A stretch of 64,000 nucleotides of DNA, taken from assembly GCF_037153975.1 (NCBI RefSeq), contig NZ_JBBAYJ010000004.1, positions 62,001 through 126,000 of the forward strand. The letters are read 5' to 3'. Source of the DNA: Aquipuribacter sp. SD81. Its GTDB lineage: Bacteria; Actinomycetota; Actinomycetes; Actinomycetales; JBBAYJ01. Position numbers and translations under genes: made by a program. Under the pieces are notes generated by a model. That model was not told where the DNA came from. It was given only the letters and a program-made list of their open reading frames with translations, and ran no database searches. Below are positions 41,763 to 50,876 of the stretch, one piece after another. Numbering within the stretch: position 1 is the stretch's first letter; the number at the start of each line of letters is the position of its first letter.

Positions 41763-44503
41763 CGGCCGCGTTCCCCCCGCTCGGCCTCGCTCGTGCCGGG
41801 CAGCTCGATGACGTGCGGGCGGGTCCCGCCCGGACCCGTACCGTCGTCGGGCCCGTCACCGCCGCCGGCCCGGCCCCAGCCGTCCTGCCCGTCCCGGTCC
41901 TCCTGCCCTTCCCAGCCGTCCTGCCTGTCCCAGTCCTCCCAGTCGTCCCAGCCGTCCCCGGCGCCGTCCCGCTGCCCGGTGGGCGGCGCGTCCACCAGCA
42001 CGGGAAGCACGTCGGTGTCGCCCTCGTGCAGGTGCCGGCGGTGCTCCTCGGCGCGGGCCCGCATGCGCTCGGCCTCGGTGGCCAGCCGCTCCCGCTCCGC
42101 CTGCTCCTGCCGCCGGCGGTCGACCGCGAGCCGCTCGCGGACGTCGGCCCGGACGGCCTCCTCGGCGGACGCCTCCTCCACCGCGCGGGCCTCGCGGTGC
42201 TCGCGGCGGCGGGCGTCGGCGGCGAGCCGCTCGGCCATCGTGTCGCGCTGCCGCGGCGACAGCGGGAGCATGCGCCGCACCCGCCGGTCCACCTCGCGCA
42301 GGACCTCGGCCTCCGGGCGGGACGCGTCGACGACGAGGTAGCGGCGCGGGTCGAGCGCCGCCCGCTCGAGGAAGGTCCGGCGCACGCGGGCGTGGAAGTC
42401 CGCCCCCGCCGACTCCAGCCGGTCGGCGCCGTCGGCGCCGTCGCGCTCCTCCAGACGTCCGCGCGCGGTCGACGGGTCGATGTCGAGCACGACGGTGAGG
42501 TCCGGCCGCAGCCCGTCGGTGGCCCACCGCGACAGCCGTGCGACCTCCGCCCCCTGGAGGTCCCCGCGCGCACCCTGGTAGGCGACCGAGGAGTCGACGT
42601 AGCGGTCCCCCACGACGACGCGCCCCGCCGCGAGCGCCGGCCGCACGACCGTCGCCACGTGCTGGGCGCGGTCCGCGGCGAACAGCAGCGCCTCCGCGCG
42701 GGGCACCGGTCCGAGGGCGGGGTCGCCGGGGTCCAGGACGAGCCGGCGCACCTCGCGGCCCAGCGGCGTGCCGCCCGGCTCGCGGGTGAGCAGCACGTCG
42801 TGCCCGAGCTCGTCGACCAGCACGCGCTCCAGCGCGGTGACGAGGGTCGACTTGCCGGAGCCGTCCCCGCCCTCGACGACGAGGAAGAAGCCGGGGTGCG
42901 GCCGCTCGACGTCGAACGGGTCGCCGGTCCCCCGACGCACCGCCTCCACGACCTCCGCGCGCAGCGACAGCCCCGGGCGGTCGTCGAGCTGACGGAAGGT
43001 GACCACCCCGACGACCACTGCGAGCGCGCCGGCGAGGGCGAGCACGGTCCCCGGGCCGCCGAAGGTCCACGTCAGGGTGTCGGTGACGTCGAGGGAGCGC
43101 TCGCCCACGACGCTCGCGAGCGCGGGACCGGCGGCCATGACGCCCACGAGGACGATGCGCACCGCGGTCTGCACGAAGGCGAAGGTCCTGCCCCGGACGG
43201 TGTCGTCGACCTCGGCGCCGAGCAGCGTCATGCCCGTGACCCACGCGAGGCCGGCGAAGAAGCCGAGCACCGTGACGACGAGGACCGACAGCACGATGTC
43301 CGCGGACAGCCCCACCACCACGAGCACGACGCCCGCCGCCGCGATCGAGGCGCCGAACAGGCGGCGGCGCGACACGTCGCGCAGCGTCCGGGGGCCCTGC
43401 CAGACCCCGAGCGCCATGCCGACGAAGACCGCACCGAAAAGGACGCCGTAGCCGGGTGCCCCCGCCCCCAGGCGCGCGACGTAGGGGATGCCGAGGCCGA
43501 TGACGAAGCCGCCCGCCGCGAAGGCGCCGATCATGCCGCCGACCAGCCCGCGGACCACCGGCGTCCGTGCGATGAACGACCAGCCGTCGAGCACCTGCCG
43601 CCACACCGACGGCCTGGCCGGCGCCGCGCCGGGCATGCCGTCGTCGGTGACGTCGGCGCGCGCGTCGGGGGCGGCCTCGTGGCGCAGCGCGGGTCCGCGT
43701 GCACCGGGCGGCAGCGGGAGGCGGGCGATGACGACCGCCGCCACGAGGAACGTGACGCCGTTGACGTACAGCGCGAGGTCGACGGGGCTGACGAGCGCGT
43801 CGGCGAGGCCGCCGAGGACGTCGTCGAGCATGTTGCTCAGCCACACGAGGACCACGAAGAGCAGCGCGGCGACCGGTGCGGTGCCGTAGGTGGCGACGAC
43901 GCCGAGCTGGTTGGCGGCCTCCAGGCGCCGGCGCGGCACGAGGTTGGGCACCATCGCGTCCTTGGCCGGCATCCAGAACAGGGCCGTCACCTCGACGAGC
44001 ACCGTCGCCACGTACAGCCACCACAGCTCGCCGACTAGCGGTACGGACAGGAACAGCAGACCGCGGACGACGTCGCCCACCACGAGGGTCGTCCGCCGGT
44101 CGAGGCGGTCCGCGAGCACGCCCGCGAGTGGCCCGAGCAGCAGGGCGGGCGCGAGCCGGGCGACGAACACGAGCGAGACCGCGACGCCCGCCTGCGCGCT
44201 CGTGAGGTCGACCGAGCCGAGGTCGAGCAGGTCGGCGTCGCCGGCGGAGCCCGCGAGGACGGCCGCGAAGAACGTGACGGCGAGCAGCCCCAGCCAGTCA
44301 CCGAGGCTCGACAGCCCGAGCACCACCCACAGGCGCCGGAAGGCGCGGTGGCGCAGCACCCCGGACGGGCTGTGGTCGGGCAGCCCGGAGCCGTCCGCCG
44401 GGTCGACGGTCTCCGGGTCCGCGAGCACGTGGCCGTGGCCCTCGTGGCCCCCGGAGCCGTCCGGGCCGTCGGGTCCGCCGGGTCCGTCGAGGCGCGCGCT
44501 CAC
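41759..44503 (-). CDS. tmk: MFS transporter-dTMP kinase fusion with charged C-terminus
   Basis: A 914-residue three-part protein. Residues about 25-480 are an MFS-type transporter with roughly 12 hydrophobic segments and the loop GPLAGVLADRLDRRTT. Residues about 535-745 are thymidylate kinase: Walker A EGGDGSGKST at 544-553, REPGGTPLGREVRRLVLD, and the family GDRYVDSSVAYQG. The rest is a charged helix (REHREARAVEEASAEEAVRA) and a Trp/Asp/Gln-rich tail (DDWEDWDRQDGWEGQEDRDG). MFS-Tmk fusions are known in actinobacteria; the tail is not familiar. GTG start at 44503. The transported substrate is unknown. Confidence 0.92.
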   Translation of the reverse strand: MSARLDGPGGPDGPDGSGGHEGHGHVLADPETVDPADGSGLPDHSPSGVLRHRAFRRLWVVLGLSSLGDWLGLLAVTFFAAVLAGSAGDADLLDLGSVDLTSAQAGVAVSLVFVARLAPALLLGPLAGVLADRLDRRTTLVVGDVVRGLLFLSVPLVGELWWLYVATVLVEVTALFWMPAKDAMVPNLVPRRRLEAANQLGVVATYGTAPVAALLFVVLVWLSNMLDDVLGGLADALVSPVDLALYVNGVTFLVAAVVIARLPLPPGARGPALRHEAAPDARADVTDDGMPGAAPARPSVWRQVLDGWSFIARTPVVRGLVGGMIGAFAAGGFVIGLGIPYVARLGAGAPGYGVLFGAVFVGMALGVWQGPRTLRDVSRRRLFGASIAAAGVVLVVVGLSADIVLSVLVVTVLGFFAGLAWVTGMTLLGAEVDDTVRGRTFAFVQTAVRIVLVGVMAAGPALASVVGERSLDVTDTLTWTFGGPGTVLALAGALAVVVGVVTFRQLDDRPGLSLRAEVVEAVRRGTGDPFDVERPHPGFFLVVEGGDGSGKSTLVTALERVLVDELGHDVLLTREPGGTPLGREVRRLVLDPGDPALGPVPRAEALLFAADRAQHVATVVRPALAAGRVVVGDRYVDSSVAYQGARGDLQGAEVARLSRWATDGLRPDLTVVLDIDPSTARGRLEERDGADGADRLESAGADFHARVRRTFLERAALDPRRYLVVDASRPEAEVLREVDRRVRRMLPLSPRQRDTMAERLAADARRREHREARAVEEASAEEAVRADVRERLAVDRRRQEQAERERLATEAERMRARAEEHRRHLHEGDTDVLPVLVDAPPTGQRDGAGDGWDDWEDWDRQDGWEGQEDRDGQDGWGRAGGGDGPDDGTGPGGTRPHVIELPGTSEAERGERGR

Positions 44504-44537
44504 GTCGCCAGGGTACGTGCGGCCCCCGTCACGACGG

Positions 44538-44574
44538 CGCAGCCGCCGCCACCCTGTGGGTGACGGCGGCTGCG
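44538..44574 (-). terminator. Hairpin after doxX
   Basis: An 11-bp perfect stem CGCAGCCGCCG/CGGCGGCTGCG with an inner CACCC-TGT-GGGTG hairpin. It lies between the doxX 3' end at 44654 and the MFS-tmk start at 44503. It separates the two transcription units. Confidence 0.65.
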
Positions 44575-44653
44575 TGACGGCCGGTGAAGGGGGCCGGCCG
44601 TCCGGGTGCCTGCCCGGGACCCCGCCGTCCTCACGGCCGGGCCCGTCGTCGGG

Positions 44654-45223
44654 TCAGTGGAGGACGGGCAGTGCCCGCACCCCGGGCAGGTCCCGCCAGC
44701 GACGGCCCAGCCCGAGCACGTCGCCGGCGTGGAGCACCACGAGGAGCACGAGGACCATCGCGTACACCAGGTGGTCGTCCATGAAGGGGTTGTTGGCGGG
44801 GGGCAGGACGGCCGCCCACATGAGGACGAGCATGACCGCACCGGAGGCGGCGGCGATCCTCATGCCGATGCCGAGCACGAGGGCGACACCGATGCCGAGC
44901 AGGCCGACCATGAACAGCCAGTCGGCCCAGGCGGCTCCGGCGATGCTGTTGAAGGTGCTCGCGAAGGGCCCGGTGGGGGCGTTGGCGAGGAAGCCCTCGG
45001 TGGGCGACCCGCCGGCGGTCCAGGCGCCCTCGGCGGGCGTCGCCCGGCCGAGGCCGAACGTCTTGTCGAGGAACGCCCAGAGGAACACGAAGCCGAGGCT
45101 GAGGCGCAGCGCCGCGAGCAGGTACCGGGCGGTGGTGGGCAGGCGGTCGGCCCGGCTCACGACCGTCGGCTCGTCGGTGTGCGTCGCACGCGGGGCGGTG
45201 CTGTGACGCTCGATGGTGGCCAT
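44654..45223 (-). CDS. DoxX-family membrane protein
   Basis: A 189-residue membrane protein with four hydrophobic segments: ALRLSLGFVFLWAFLDKTFG, WLFMVGLLGIGVALVLGIGM, AAASGAVMLVLMWAAVLPPA and LVYAMVLVLLVVLHAGDVL. DoxX relatives are membrane partners of thiosulfate or quinone-linked oxidation and of redox-stress resistance. The ATG at 45223 has an AGGAGG site. Two DevR-like boxes lie 96-124 bp upstream (45319-45347), suggesting control by a hypoxia or nitric-oxide response. The family call is good; the physiological role is inferred. Confidence 0.82.
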   Translation of the reverse strand: MATIERHSTAPRATHTDEPTVVSRADRLPTTARYLLAALRLSLGFVFLWAFLDKTFGLGRATPAEGAWTAGGSPTEGFLANAPTGPFASTFNSIAGAAWADWLFMVGLLGIGVALVLGIGMRIAAASGAVMLVLMWAAVLPPANNPFMDDHLVYAMVLVLLVVLHAGDVLGLGRRWRDLPGVRALPVLH

Positions 45224-45318
45224 GTCGACCTCCTGCAGGTCCGCCGGCCTGACGGCCGGGCCGCCACCGCGGGTCGGTGGCGCACTACGAGAGTGGCGCC
45301 TCCGCAGGGCCCTGACCT

Positions 45319-45347
45319 GGGACGAAGGTCCCCGGGACGTAGGTCCC
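45319..45347 (-). promoter_or_regulatory. Two DevR/DosR-like boxes upstream of doxX
   Basis: GGGAC-GAAG-GTCCC (45319-45332) and GGGAC-GTAG-GTCCC (45334-45347). Each has 5-bp inverted arms with a 4-bp centre, the spacing of the DevR consensus TTSGGGACTWWAGTCCCSAA. Two adjacent sites are typical of DevR promoters. No devR or devS gene is in the window. Confidence 0.6.
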
Positions 45348-45439
45348 GGGCCCGGCGCCGCCTCAGCGTCAGCCGCCACCAGGACTGCACCGCAGCCGAC
45401 CCTGCCGGACTGCAGGGTCACCCGCTCGGTGCGCCGGAC

Positions 45440-48274
45440 CTAGGCCCCGGTCGTCGTCTTCTTCGCGGTCGTCTTCTTCGCCGTCGTCTTCTTGGCAGTC
45501 GTCTTCTTGGCAGTCGTCTTCTTCGCGGCCGTCTTCTTCGCGGCGGTCTTCTTGGCGCCGCGCTTCTTGGCCGGTCCGGCGGCGCGCCGCTCGGCCAGCA
45601 GCTCGACGGCCCGCTCGAGGCTGACGGACTCCTTGGTGTCGTCGCCGCGCAGGGTCGCGTTCGTCTCCCCGTCGGACACGTAGTCCCCGTAGCGGCCCGA
45701 GCGCACGGTGATGGTGCCGCCGCTCACGGGGTCGGCGCCGAGCTCCTTGAGCGGGGCCGGCGCGGCACGACCGCCGCGTCCGCGCTTGGGCTGGGCGTAG
45801 ATGGCGAGCGCCTGCTCGAGCGTGACGGTGAAGATCTGCTCCTCGCTCTCGAGCGAGCGCGAGTCGCTGCCCTTGCGCAGGTAGGGCCCGTAGCGGCCGT
45901 TCTGCGCCGTGATCTCCTCGTCGGTCTCGGGGTCGGTGCCCACGACGCGCGGCAGCGACAGCAGCCGGAGGGCGTCCTCGAGCGTGACGCTCTCCATCGA
46001 CATGGACGCCAGCAGGCTCGCCCGACGGGGCTTGTCCGCGGACCCCTCGGGCAGCACCTCCGCGACGAACGGGCCGAAGCGGCCGGACTTCACGATGACG
46101 TCGTGGCCGGTGTCGGGGTCCTGCCCGAGCACGGTGTCGCCCTTGGCGGCGTCGGCGAGCAGGACGCGCGCCCGCTCGACGGTCAGCTCGTCCGGCGCGA
46201 TGTCGTCGGGCACGGAGGCGCGCAGCTCCTTGCCGTCGGCACCGGCCGGCGCCTCCTCGTCCTGCAGGTAGGGGCCGTAGCGCCCGACCCTCAGCACGAC
46301 GCCGTCGCCGATCTCGATGGTCGACACGGCCCGCGCGTCGATGTCGCCGAGTCCGTCGGCGAGGCCCTTGAGGCCCTCCGCGAGGCCCGTCAGCCCCTGG
46401 CCGGCACCCCCGGGCAGCGGCGGGAGGCCGCCGCCGCCCGCGGCGTCGCCGTGACCGCCCGCGCCGAAGTAGAAGCGGGCGAGCCAGTCGGCACCCGCCA
46501 CCTCGCCCGCCGCGACGCGGTCGAGGTCGGCCTCCATCTCGGCGGTGAAGTCGTAGTCGACGAGGCGCGGGAAGTGCTCCTCGAGCAGCCGCGTGACGGC
46601 GAAGGCGAGCCACTCCGGCACGAGCGCCGTGCCCTTGTGCCGCACGTAGCCCCGGTCGATGATCGTCCCGATGGTGGCGGCGTAGGTGGACGGGCGACCG
46701 ATGCCGCGCTCCTCCAGCGCCTTGACGAGGCTCGCCTCGGTGTAGCGCGACGGAGGGGTCGTGCGGTGCTCGGTGGTGAGGAGCTCCTCGGCGTCGACCC
46801 GGTCGCCCTCCTCCAGCCGCGGCAGGCGGGCCTCGCCCTTGTCGTCCTCCGCGGCCCCCGCGGCCGGCTCGGCGTACCGGTCGGCGTCGCGGCCCTCCTC
46901 GTACGCGGCGAGGAACCCGCGGAAGGTGATCACGGTGCCGGAGGCGGCGAACTCCGTCGCCCGGCCGTCGGAGGTCGTCGCGGCGAGGCGTACCGAGGCG
47001 GTCGTGCCGCGGGCGTCGGCCATCTGCGAGGCGACGGTCCGCTGCCAGATGAGCTCGTAGAGGCGGAACTCGTCGCCGCGCAGCGCGCCGGCGACCTGCG
47101 CGGGCGTCCGGAAGGAGTCCCCGGCGGGGCGGATCGCCTCGTGGGCCTCCTGCGCGTTCTTCGCCTTGGACGAGTACACGCGCGGCTGCGCGGGCACCGA
47201 CTCGGCGCCGTACAGGTCACCGGCCTGACGGCGCGCGGCGTCGACCGCCTGCTGCGACAGGGCGGTGGAGTCGGTCCGCATGTACGTGATGAAGCCGCCC
47301 TCGTACAGCGTCTGCGCGACGCGCATCGCCTGCTTGCTGCTGAGGCGCAGCTTGCGGCTGGCCTCCTGCTGCAGGGTGGACGTGGTGAACGGGGCGGCGG
47401 GCCTGCGCGTGTACGGCTTCTCCTCGACGCGCGCGACGGTGACGTCCGCGCCGTCCAGCGCCGTGACGAGCCCGCGCGCCTCCTCCACCGTGAGCGCGAC
47501 CGCGCTCTCGCCCCGCAGCCGCCCGCGGTCGTCGAAGTCGCGGCCGGTGGCGACGCGGGCGCCGTCGAGCGCGGCGAGCCGCGCGACGAAGCGCTGCCGG
47601 TCGCCGGGGGCGGCGAACGTGCCGGACACGCCCGCGTAGTCCGCGGCGACGAAGGCCATGCGCTCGCGCTCGCGCTCGACGACGAGGCGGGTGGCGACGG
47701 ACTGCACGCGTCCGGCCGACAGGCCCTGCCGCACCTTGCGCCACAGGACGGGGCTGACCTCGTAGCCGTACAGGCGGTCGAGGATGCGCCGGGTCTCCTG
47801 CGCGTCGACGAGGGCGTCGTCGATGTCGCGGGTGGACTCCAGCGCCCGGCTGATCGCCTCGCGCGTGATCTCGTGGAAGACCATCCGCTTGACGGGGACC
47901 TTGGGCTTGAGCTCCTCGAGCAGGTGCCACGCGATGGCCTCGCCCTCGCGGTCCTCGTCGGTCGCGAGGATGAGCTCGTCGACGTCCTTGAGCGCGCGGC
48001 GCAGCTCGGTGACCTTCTTCTTCTTGTCCGCGTCGACGACGTAGTAGGGCTCGAACCCGTTCTCGACGTCGACCGCGAACTTGCCGAGCGGTCCCTTCTT
48101 CAGCTCCGGCGGGAGCTCCGAGGGCTGCGGCAGGTCGCGGATGTGGCCGACCGACGCCTCCACGACGTAGCCGTCGCCGAGGTAGCCCCCGATGGTCCGC
48201 GCCTTCGCGGGGGACTCGACGATGACGAGCGCACGGGTGCTCTGCCCGGCGGCGGTGGTGGTGCTGCGTGCCAC
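45440..48274 (-). CDS. topA: DNA topoisomerase I
   Basis: A 944-residue type IA topoisomerase that relaxes negative supercoils. The Toprim domain opens LVIVESPAKARTIGGYLGDG and has acidic DEDREGEAIAWHL. The active-site tyrosine is in GGFITYMRTDSTALSQQ. The C-terminal third consists of repeated modules ending in GRYGPYLQ/GRYGDYVS-type motifs (four copies), with no Cys zinc fingers, as in other actinobacteria. The last 45 residues are Lys/Ala/Thr repeats (AAKKTTAKKTT). ATG/GTG start at 48274. Housekeeping. Confidence 0.97.
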   Translation of the reverse strand: MARSTTTAAGQSTRALVIVESPAKARTIGGYLGDGYVVEASVGHIRDLPQPSELPPELKKGPLGKFAVDVENGFEPYYVVDADKKKKVTELRRALKDVDELILATDEDREGEAIAWHLLEELKPKVPVKRMVFHEITREAISRALESTRDIDDALVDAQETRRILDRLYGYEVSPVLWRKVRQGLSAGRVQSVATRLVVERERERMAFVAADYAGVSGTFAAPGDRQRFVARLAALDGARVATGRDFDDRGRLRGESAVALTVEEARGLVTALDGADVTVARVEEKPYTRRPAAPFTTSTLQQEASRKLRLSSKQAMRVAQTLYEGGFITYMRTDSTALSQQAVDAARRQAGDLYGAESVPAQPRVYSSKAKNAQEAHEAIRPAGDSFRTPAQVAGALRGDEFRLYELIWQRTVASQMADARGTTASVRLAATTSDGRATEFAASGTVITFRGFLAAYEEGRDADRYAEPAAGAAEDDKGEARLPRLEEGDRVDAEELLTTEHRTTPPSRYTEASLVKALEERGIGRPSTYAATIGTIIDRGYVRHKGTALVPEWLAFAVTRLLEEHFPRLVDYDFTAEMEADLDRVAAGEVAGADWLARFYFGAGGHGDAAGGGGLPPLPGGAGQGLTGLAEGLKGLADGLGDIDARAVSTIEIGDGVVLRVGRYGPYLQDEEAPAGADGKELRASVPDDIAPDELTVERARVLLADAAKGDTVLGQDPDTGHDVIVKSGRFGPFVAEVLPEGSADKPRRASLLASMSMESVTLEDALRLLSLPRVVGTDPETDEEITAQNGRYGPYLRKGSDSRSLESEEQIFTVTLEQALAIYAQPKRGRGGRAAPAPLKELGADPVSGGTITVRSGRYGDYVSDGETNATLRGDDTKESVSLERAVELLAERRAAGPAKKRGAKKTAAKKTAAKKTTAKKTTAKKTTAKKTTAKKTTTGA

Positions 48275-48499
48275 GTGGTGCGTCCTCTCTCGCGGGCGGT
48301 GACCTCCGCCCGACCGCGCAACGGTAACGGCACGCCGTGCCGGCCGGTCCCGAGGCGGCCGCCTGTGGAGGACCGGACGGCCCCGGTGCGGACCCGGGTT
48401 AGGGTGCGGTGACGGTCGGGGGGCCAGTCACGCTCGGTCATGATCGCACCAGGCCGGGGTGGCGGGCAGGGACCCGGGGCGGTGGACGAGGGGACGGGC

Positions 48500-49804
48500 A
48501 TGACGACCACGACCGCGCCCTCCCTCGCGCGCGGCGCGCGTCGTCGTCTGGTGGTGCTCACCGCGGTCCGTCACGTCGCGACCGGCACCGTCCTCGCCTC
48601 GTGGCTGCTCACGGCCGGCGCCCGCGGTCTGGAGCCGGCCGCCGTGGGCGCGCTCGTGGCGGTCGTCGGCGTCGGGACGGCGCTGCTCGAGCTCCCGACC
48701 GGCGCGCTCGCGGACGTCGTCGGTCGCCGGGTGGTGCTCGCCGCGGCGGCCGGCGCGGCCGGTGTCGCGTACGTGCTGCTCGCCGTCGCCGCGTCGCTGC
48801 CCGCCCTGTGGGCGGCGGCGGCCCTGCTGGCGGTCGCGCAGGCCCTGGCGAGCGGTCCGCTGGAGGCGTGGTTCGTGGACCGCGTGGGCCCGGACCCCGA
48901 CGCCGTGCGCTCCGGGCTGGCCGCGGCGGGCACCGCCACGGGGCTCGGCCTGGCCGCGGGCGGCCTGCTCGCGGGCGCGCTCGCCGCGCTGGGGTCCGCG
49001 CTCGGCCTGCCCGAGCGGGGCGGGCCGGGGCTGATCGCCCTGTCCGTGCCCGTGCTGGGCGCCGCCGTCCTCGCCGTCGTCGAGGCCGTCCTCGTCGTCG
49101 TGCTGCTGCGGCGGGCGCCCGGTGCGCCCGGTCCGGCGGCCGCCGCCGGGTCACCCTCCGCACCCGAGGCGCCACCGACCGCCTCGGTCGGTGCGCTGCT
49201 GTCCGCGCTGCCACGCACGGTCGCCTCGGGGGCCGGGCTCGCCGTGCGGGACGGGGTGCTCCGGTGGTTCGCGGTGCGGTGGCTCCTCGTGCCGGTCGGC
49301 TTCCTCGCCCTGGAGCTGCTCGGTCCGCTCCGCCTCACCGAGCTGCTCGCCGACCCCTCCGCCGCGGCCGGGGTGCTCGGCCCCCTGACCGCCGGGTGCT
49401 TCGCGGGCGTCGGGCTCACCGCGGCCGTCGCGCCGTGGCTCGCGCGACGTCTCGGTGCGCTGCCGGCGGCGGCAGCGAGCACCGTCGTGGCCGGCGTCGC
49501 CTTCGCTCTCGCGGGGAGCGGCGGCGCCGCGCTCCTCGTCGCGGGCGTGCTGCTGGGCTACCTCGCATCCGGGCCGGGCAACCCGCTGCTGGCCCCGCTC
49601 GTGCACGAGCGGGTCGACGGGGCGCGCCGCGCGACGCTGCTGTCGGTGCGCTCGCTGACGGGCAACCTGGCGGTCGCGGCGGGCGCCCTCGCCCTGGGCG
49701 TGACCGGTGACCTCGCGGGCACGCCGTGGGCTTTCGTGCTCGCCGGGACGCTGACGGCGGCGGCGGCGCTGCCCCTGCTCGGCGTCGCCCGCGCACGGGG
49801 CTGA
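48500..49804 (+). CDS. MFS transporter
   Basis: A 434-residue inner-membrane transporter with about 12 hydrophobic segments. The conserved loop between helices 2 and 3 reads ELPTGALADVVGRRVVLAAA, and GTATGLGLAAGGLLAGALAA follows. It looks like the MFS branch of drug or small-molecule exporters; the substrate is unknown. The ATG at 48500 was chosen over a GTG/ATG at 48440 because the extra residues are polar and Gly-rich and a GAGGGGAC ribosome site precedes 48500. It is divergent from topA. Confidence 0.8.
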   Translation: MTTTTAPSLARGARRRLVVLTAVRHVATGTVLASWLLTAGARGLEPAAVGALVAVVGVGTALLELPTGALADVVGRRVVLAAAAGAAGVAYVLLAVAASLPALWAAAALLAVAQALASGPLEAWFVDRVGPDPDAVRSGLAAAGTATGLGLAAGGLLAGALAALGSALGLPERGGPGLIALSVPVLGAAVLAVVEAVLVVVLLRRAPGAPGPAAAAGSPSAPEAPPTASVGALLSALPRTVASGAGLAVRDGVLRWFAVRWLLVPVGFLALELLGPLRLTELLADPSAAAGVLGPLTAGCFAGVGLTAAVAPWLARRLGALPAAAASTVVAGVAFALAGSGGAALLVAGVLLGYLASGPGNPLLAPLVHERVDGARRATLLSVRSLTGNLAVAAGALALGVTGDLAGTPWAFVLAGTLTAAAALPLLGVARARG

Positions 49805-49835
49805 CAAGGCGGGAGCCGCACCGCACACTGGTGGG

Positions 49836-50174
49836 ATGGCGCCTGCGACGTCGCAGCGGACGCCGCGACCGCGAGTGCTGGTGCCGTGGTGGCGGCGCCC
49901 CTTCGTGCGGTTGCCCGCCCCCACCGCGCCGCCGCTGCACCGTCTCGTCGCCGACCTGCACCGACTGGAGCGCGAGGCCGAGCGGCTGCTGAGCGACGAG
50001 ACGGTCCTCGCGCGCGGCCAGAAGCTGCTGGCGGTGCGGACCGCCTACGACCTCGTGCTGCTCGACGCGTGCAGCGCCGTGGGGGTCCCCGCCCCCCGCC
50101 AGCGGGCGCCCCTCACGAGCAGCGAGCGGCTGCTCACGACGGTCGAGCTGAGTCGGGCGGGCCTGGCCTGGTGA
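49836..50174 (+). CDS. Small hypothetical helical protein
   Basis: A 112-residue protein, ATG at 49836, 31 bp after the MFS stop. It has a basic N-terminus (RPRVLVPWWRRPFVRLPAP) and a helical core (LHRLVADLHRLEREAERLL, then RTAYDLVLLDACSAVGVP), ending in LTTVELSRAGLAW. The look is of a conserved small actinobacterial protein paired with regulators, but I cannot name the family. Its 3' end overlaps the convergent TetR gene by 41 bp. Function unknown. Confidence 0.55.
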   Translation: MAPATSQRTPRPRVLVPWWRRPFVRLPAPTAPPLHRLVADLHRLEREAERLLSDETVLARGQKLLAVRTAYDLVLLDACSAVGVPAPRQRAPLTSSERLLTTVELSRAGLAW

Positions 50175-50853
50175 GGACCAGGTCGTCGAGGAGGTCCTCG
50201 ACCTGGCGCAGCGCGAAGGACTCCGAGTCCGTCACCGCCCAGCGCAGCTGGCCGCTCACCTCTGCGGACACCAGGCCGACCATGCGGGACCAGCCGACGA
50301 GGAAGGCGTAGGCCTCGCCCGGCCGCACTGGCAGCCCGAGGGCGGCCACCGCCCCGGCCAGCTGGGCTCGCAGCCCGGGCTCGAGGTCTTCCTCGGGCAC
50401 CGCCCGCAGCCGACCGACAGCGGCCAGACCGGCGAGGACGTCGGCGAACAGCCCGGCGAGACGGCGCGACGCGCGGTCCGTCGGCCCGCCGACCGGTGCG
50501 GCGTAGCCGGCGAGGGGCGTGCCGAGGGCGAGTCCGAACTCCGCCGGGTTGGCCAGCGCCCACGACCGGAACGCCAGCGTCGCCGCCCTCAGCCTCTCCT
50601 CGTGCTCGACCGCGCCGCAGCGCGCGACCGCATCCTCGACCGCATCGGCGACATCGTCGTAGCAGGCGGCGACGAGCAGGGTGAGCAGGTCGTCGCGGCC
50701 GCGCACGTGGCGGTACAGCGCGGGGGCGCTCACCCCCAGCCGTCGCGCGACCTCACGGACGACGACCGCCTGCGGCCCGGCCTCGGCGAGGAGCTCCCGG
50801 CTCACCCGCACGAGGTCGGCGGTGGTCAACCCCGGCCGATTCGCCCCTTGCAC
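50134..50853 (-). CDS. TetR-family regulator with GTTAAC operators
   Basis: A 239-residue repressor. The DNA-binding helix-turn-helix is VVREVARRLGVSAPALYRHV (about residues 31-50), then a C-terminal ligand domain of the WHG type (FRSWALANPAEFGLALGTPL). I place the start at GTG 50853; a longer version from 50898 would read through the operators. The start lies 2 bp from the first operator, so the transcript may be leaderless. It is divergent from the DUF2834 gene and probably represses both itself and that gene. Confidence 0.85.
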   Translation of the reverse strand: MQGANRPGLTTADLVRVSRELLAEAGPQAVVVREVARRLGVSAPALYRHVRGRDDLLTLLVAACYDDVADAVEDAVARCGAVEHEERLRAATLAFRSWALANPAEFGLALGTPLAGYAAPVGGPTDRASRRLAGLFADVLAGLAAVGRLRAVPEEDLEPGLRAQLAGAVAALGLPVRPGEAYAFLVGWSRMVGLVSAEVSGQLRWAVTDSESFALRQVEDLLDDLVLTRPGPPDSARPS

Positions 50854-50876
50854 GGTTAACAACGTTAACCTAACGT
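50848..50876 (+). promoter_or_regulatory. Candidate promoter of the DUF2834 gene
   Basis: TTGCAC (50848-50853) and TAACGT (50871-50876) with a 17-bp spacer, resembling -35 and -10 boxes. The first operator lies inside the spacer, so repressor binding would block polymerase. Confidence 0.4.

Noticed and set aside
38482-41811. Very long plus-strand open frame opposite the TAP and holB genes
   Set aside because: It is a shadow of well-recognised minus-strand genes. Third-position GC richness creates long antisense frames; the product is repetitive and Arg-rich without any domain.
45448-45560. Separate small basic gene at the topA 3' end
   Set aside because: The Lys/Ala/Thr repeats are in frame with topA and are a usual actinobacterial C-terminal tail.
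44606-48412. Very long plus-strand open frame opposite doxX and topA
   Set aside because: The minus strand gives full-length topoisomerase I and a DoxX protein with ribosome sites. The plus product has no recognisable domain.
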